From the NCBI GenBank assembly GCA_017616955.1, contig JAFZXD010000036.1:1-10034 (forward strand): DNA of 10,034 nt. The letters are read 5' to 3'. The notes under the pieces are model-generated. The model made no database searches. It saw nothing but the letters and a program-made list of their open reading frames with translations, and had not been told where the DNA came from. The position numbers and the translations under genes are program-made. The stretch is from Eubacterium sp. (GTDB taxonomy: Bacteria; Bacillota; Clostridia; Lachnospirales; Lachnospiraceae). Positions 7,513-10,034 of this stretch are shown one piece after another (position 1 is the stretch's first letter; every line of letters starts with the position of its first letter).

Positions 7513-7517
7513 CTCCT
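7513..7517 (-). promoter_or_regulatory. Ribosome binding site deciding the GTG start of the glycosyltransferase
   Basis: AGGAG on the minus strand, eight bases before the GTG at 7504-7502, within the 23-base gap after gatB. Starting at the internal ATG (codon 8) would remove part of the conserved first beta strand, so the GTG is preferred. Confidence 0.65.
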
Positions 7518-7527
7518 AATTACACTT

Positions 7528-9090
7528 TTATTTCAGTTTCTCGATTTCTGCCGATATAAGTTTATTTGCCTCAGCAGGATCGCACTTACCCTTCATTTCC
7601 TTCATAACAAATCCAACGATAGCTCCGATAGCTTTTCCTTTACCATCAAGAACATCCTGAACTGCTTTAGGATTAGCTTCTATAGCCTTCTTAACAACCG
7701 CTTCCAGTTCACCGGAATCAGCCTTTGTAGAAAGGTTATAGTCAGCAACGTATTTAACAGGGTCAAGATTATCTGTAAAGATTGCCTTCTCAAATACTTC
7801 CTTGGCAACCGCATTATTAATCTCTTTAGAATCAACAAGCTTTACAAGTTTTGCAAGATTATCTGCTGAGAACTTAAGTTTATCAGCATCTGTTCCGGTT
7901 TCTTTCATAAGACGCATGGTCTCAACCATGAGCCAGTTAGAAACCTTCTTTGGATCTGCACCTTCGGCAACAGCGCCTTCGAACAGATCTGCCAGAGCTT
8001 TCTCGCTTGTTATCTGATCTATATCATAATCAGGAAGTCCAAATTCTTCCCTATATCTTACCTTCTTCTCATCTCTGAGTTCAGGTCTGCTGTTTCTTAT
8101 ATTATCTATCCATTCTTCGCTAATTACAAGCGGAACTAAGTCAGGATCAGGAAAATATCTGTAATCCTGAGCATCTTCCTTGGAACGCATAGGATATGAG
8201 AATCCTTTTTCATCATCCCAGCGGCGAGTCTCCTGAACTACTCTCTCTCCGGATTCGATAAGATCCATCTGTCTCTCTATCTCTGCTTCGATACATCTCT
8301 TGATAGCTCTAAATGAATTAAGGTTCTTAGACTCGGTTCTTGTTCCATACTCAGTTGAACCTTTCTCTCTGATTGAAAGGTTTACGTCAGCTCTCATGGA
8401 ACCTTCATTAAGTTTACAATCTGAAGCTCCAAGATACTGAACTATCTCACGAAGCTTTCCGAGATATGCTATAACTTCATCAGCCGATCTCATATCCGGT
8501 TCAGATACTATCTCTATAAGAGGAACTCCCGAACGGTTGAAATCAACCCAAGTCTCGTCCGTAAATCCGTCATGAACGAGCTTTCCGGCATCCTCTTCCA
8601 TATGAATCTCATGTATTCTGACAGCCTTTTTGTAGGTTGGTATCTTCTTTCCTTTTTCTGTTCTCTCAGAATCTGTAATCTCTGCCACCTTACTGTCTGT
8701 TGCATCATCCTTCCAGAGTGAATGCATTTCCTGTGGCTCTACACCTTCAGCTCTGTCTACTTCAATCTCTACATGACCATTTCTGCATATAGGATAATAA
8801 AGCTGAGATATCTGATAATTCTGAGGATTATCAGGATAGAAATAGTTCTTACGGTCAAACTTGGAATTTCTTGTGATGTCACAATTTGTAGCAAGACCAA
8901 CCGATATAGCTTTATTAACTACTCCTTTGTTAAGAACCGGAAGTGAACCCGGCATTCCCGAACAAACCGGACATACATGTGTATTCGGAGCTCCTCCGAA
9001 TTCTGTGGAACATCCGCAGAATATCTTAGTCTTTGTGTTCAGCTCAACATGGACCTCGAGACCGATCATTACTTCGTATTCTTTACTCAT
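7528..9090 (-). CDS. gatB: Aspartyl/glutamyl-tRNA amidotransferase subunit B, with an internal insertion
   Basis: GatB is the kinase/transamidase subunit of the GatCAB complex, which converts Glu-tRNA-Gln and/or Asp-tRNA-Asn to the amidated form using ammonia from GatA. Evident features: start of the cradle domain IGLEVHVEL (9-17), zinc-type cysteines C25/C27 and C40/C43, FDRKNYFYPDNPQNYQIS (78-95), HMEEDAGKL (163-171), FNRSGVPLIEIVSEPD (184-199), MRADVNLS (232-239), DAQDYRYFPDPDL (306-318), and a C-terminal helical and YqeY-type tRNA-binding tail (about 375-520). At 520 residues it is about 44 longer than the usual 475-476. The excess is explained by a charged segment at about 114-156, between VEIEVD and VRIHEIHMEED. 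The ATG is eight bases after a perfect AAAGGAGG, and the gene is separated from the gatA stop by three bases, indicating translational coupling. Confidence 0.97.
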   Translation of the reverse strand: MSKEYEVMIGLEVHVELNTKTKIFCGCSTEFGGAPNTHVCPVCSGMPGSLPVLNKGVVNKAISVGLATNCDITRNSKFDRKNYFYPDNPQNYQISQLYYPICRNGHVEIEVDRAEGVEPQEMHSLWKDDATDSKVAEITDSERTEKGKKIPTYKKAVRIHEIHMEEDAGKLVHDGFTDETWVDFNRSGVPLIEIVSEPDMRSADEVIAYLGKLREIVQYLGASDCKLNEGSMRADVNLSIREKGSTEYGTRTESKNLNSFRAIKRCIEAEIERQMDLIESGERVVQETRRWDDEKGFSYPMRSKEDAQDYRYFPDPDLVPLVISEEWIDNIRNSRPELRDEKKVRYREEFGLPDYDIDQITSEKALADLFEGAVAEGADPKKVSNWLMVETMRLMKETGTDADKLKFSADNLAKLVKLVDSKEINNAVAKEVFEKAIFTDNLDPVKYVADYNLSTKADSGELEAVVKKAIEANPKAVQDVLDGKGKAIGAIVGFVMKEMKGKCDPAEANKLISAEIEKLK

Positions 9091-9093
9091 AAT

Positions 9094-10034
9094 CTAGGCC
9101 TCCTTTCTGCTTGAAATGAGATTCTCATCACACTTCAGACTCATGTTGTTTAATCTGTACTGTTCATAGGAATATGCCGTACGTATTATCTTCTTCTCGT
9201 CAAATGTCTGACCAAGAAGCTGAAGTCCTATAGGAAGACCGTTTTTATCTTCTCCACATGGTACGGATATACCCGGAAGACCTGCAAGATTAACCGATAC
9301 TGTATATATATCACCGAGATACATCTGTATTGGATCGCTAAGTGAGTCACCAATCTTAAGTGCTGTAGTTGGTGCTACCGGTCCGAGTATTACATCATAT
9401 TTTTCAAATGCTTTATCAAATGCCTGCTTGATAAGTGCCTTTACTCTGAGGGCCTTTACATAGTAAGCATCATAGTATCCTGAAGAAAGGACAAATGAAC
9501 CAAGCATTATACGACGCTTAACCTCAGGTCCAAATCCTTCCGAACGTGTTTTCTTATACATATTGTGAAGATCTGTATAATCCTTAGTTCTGTAACCATA
9601 CTTAACTCCGTCAAATCTCTCAAGATTTGATGAAGCTTCTGCACAGGCGATAACATAGTATGCAGGAATAGCATATTCAACCATTCCGAGATCGAATTCT
9701 TCTACTATGGCACCTTTGCTCTTCAGTACTTCAGCAGCGTCCATGACTGCCTTCTTGACATCCTCGTCTATTCCTTCAAGGAAGTAATCTCTAGGAACAC
9801 CTATCTTCATTCCTTTTACATCATCCACAAGAGCATCTGTGAACTTCGTATCTGAGATACGCTCATCCTTAACTACCTCTGATTCACGTGCAGAAGTAGA
9901 ATCCTTCTGATCATATCCGGATATAACTTCAAGGACAGTGGCACAGTCTGTAACATCCTTGCCAAGAGGTCCTATCTGATCCAGAGATGAACCATAAGCT
10001 ATAAGACCATAACGGGATACTCTTCCGTATGTAG
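9094..10034 (-). CDS. gatA: Aspartyl/glutamyl-tRNA amidotransferase subunit A, 5' part missing at window edge
   Basis: GatA is the glutaminase subunit of GatCAB: it releases ammonia from glutamine and passes it to GatB. About 312 C-terminal residues are present out of the usual 485 or so. The frame is open to the right edge, starting in [22 protein letters not shown], a highly conserved amidase-signature segment. The catalytic Ser-cisSer-Lys residues lie just upstream, outside the window. Further family segments seen are [47 protein letters not shown] and [13 protein letters not shown], followed by [10 protein letters not shown]. The ATG at 9828 is internal and not the true start. The gene ends with TAG three bases before the gatB ATG, and its last codons contain the gatB ribosome binding site. 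A gatC gene is expected just upstream, off the window. Confidence 0.96.
   Translation of the reverse strand, partial: TYGRVSRYGLIAYGSSLDQIGPLGKDVTDCATVLEVISGYDQKDSTSARESEVVKDERISDTKFTDALVDDVKGMKIGVPRDYFLEGIDEDVKKAVMDAAEVLKSKGAIVEEFDLGMVEYAIPAYYVIACAEASSNLERFDGVKYGYRTKDYTDLHNMYKKTRSEGFGPEVKRRIMLGSFVLSSGYYDAYYVKALRVKALIKQAFDKAFEKYDVILGPVAPTTALKIGDSLSDPIQMYLGDIYTVSVNLAGLPGISVPCGEDKNGLPIGLQLLGQTFDEKKIIRTAYSYEQYRLNNMSLKCDENLISSRKEA
9099..9106 (-). promoter_or_regulatory. gatB ribosome binding site inside the 3' end of gatA
   Basis: AAAGGAGG on the minus strand, a near-perfect Shine-Dalgarno, is encoded within the last codons of gatA (…RKEA-stop) and lies eight bases before the gatB ATG. This arrangement favours coupled, balanced synthesis of the two subunits. 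Confidence 0.8.

Noticed and set aside
9094..9828. A short 244-codon gene starting at the ATG at 9828
   Set aside because: The same frame continues upstream without a stop to the window edge and encodes conserved GatA sequence, so this ATG is an internal methionine.

Overview
The window is a densely packed, single-strand gene block: every gene I can support lies on the minus strand, so transcription runs from the right end to the left. Low-to-moderate GC content, strong AGGAGG-type ribosome binding sites, a GatA/GatB amidotransferase pair, a class-2 (clostridial/eukaryote-like) IleRS and the protein sequences themselves suggest a Gram-positive member of the Clostridia. Lachnospiraceae is my best guess, possibly a Butyrivibrio-like gut or rumen organism. 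This placement is inferred from familiarity with the protein sequences, not from a search.

In transcription order: (1) the C-terminal two thirds of gatA, cut by the right edge; (2) gatB, 3 bases downstream, carrying an internal insertion of about 43 residues; (3) a GTG-started family 2 glycosyltransferase of the dolichyl-phosphate-mannose-synthase-like type; (4) a six-helix membrane GGDEF diguanylate cyclase with a degenerate inhibitory site; (5) a 911-residue P-type Ca2+-ATPase; (6) a GTG-started DUF1858 putative redox-disulfide protein with a long polar N-terminal extension; (7) after a 95-base gap holding a near-consensus extended -10 promoter and a small leader hairpin, ileS, which runs off the left edge. 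Gaps within the first six genes are 3, 23, 40, 61 and 33 bases and show no convincing terminator, so they may be one long transcript or two (gatAB-GT2-GGDEF, then ATPase-DUF1858).

Functionally the window joins translation quality control (Gln-tRNA/Asn-tRNA transamidation by GatCAB, isoleucine charging by IleRS) with envelope and signalling functions (glycosyl transfer, c-di-GMP synthesis, calcium export, a probable thiol/redox protein). It contains no mobile element, CRISPR array, rRNA or tRNA gene that I can see, and no stretch over 300 bases without a gene. I did not find a clear new multi-gene system. The points most worth a second look are the GatB insertion, the extended DUF1858 protein next to the Ca2+ pump, the complete two-site calcium ligand set in the pump, the degenerate I-site of the cyclase, and the absence of a T-box in front of ileS.
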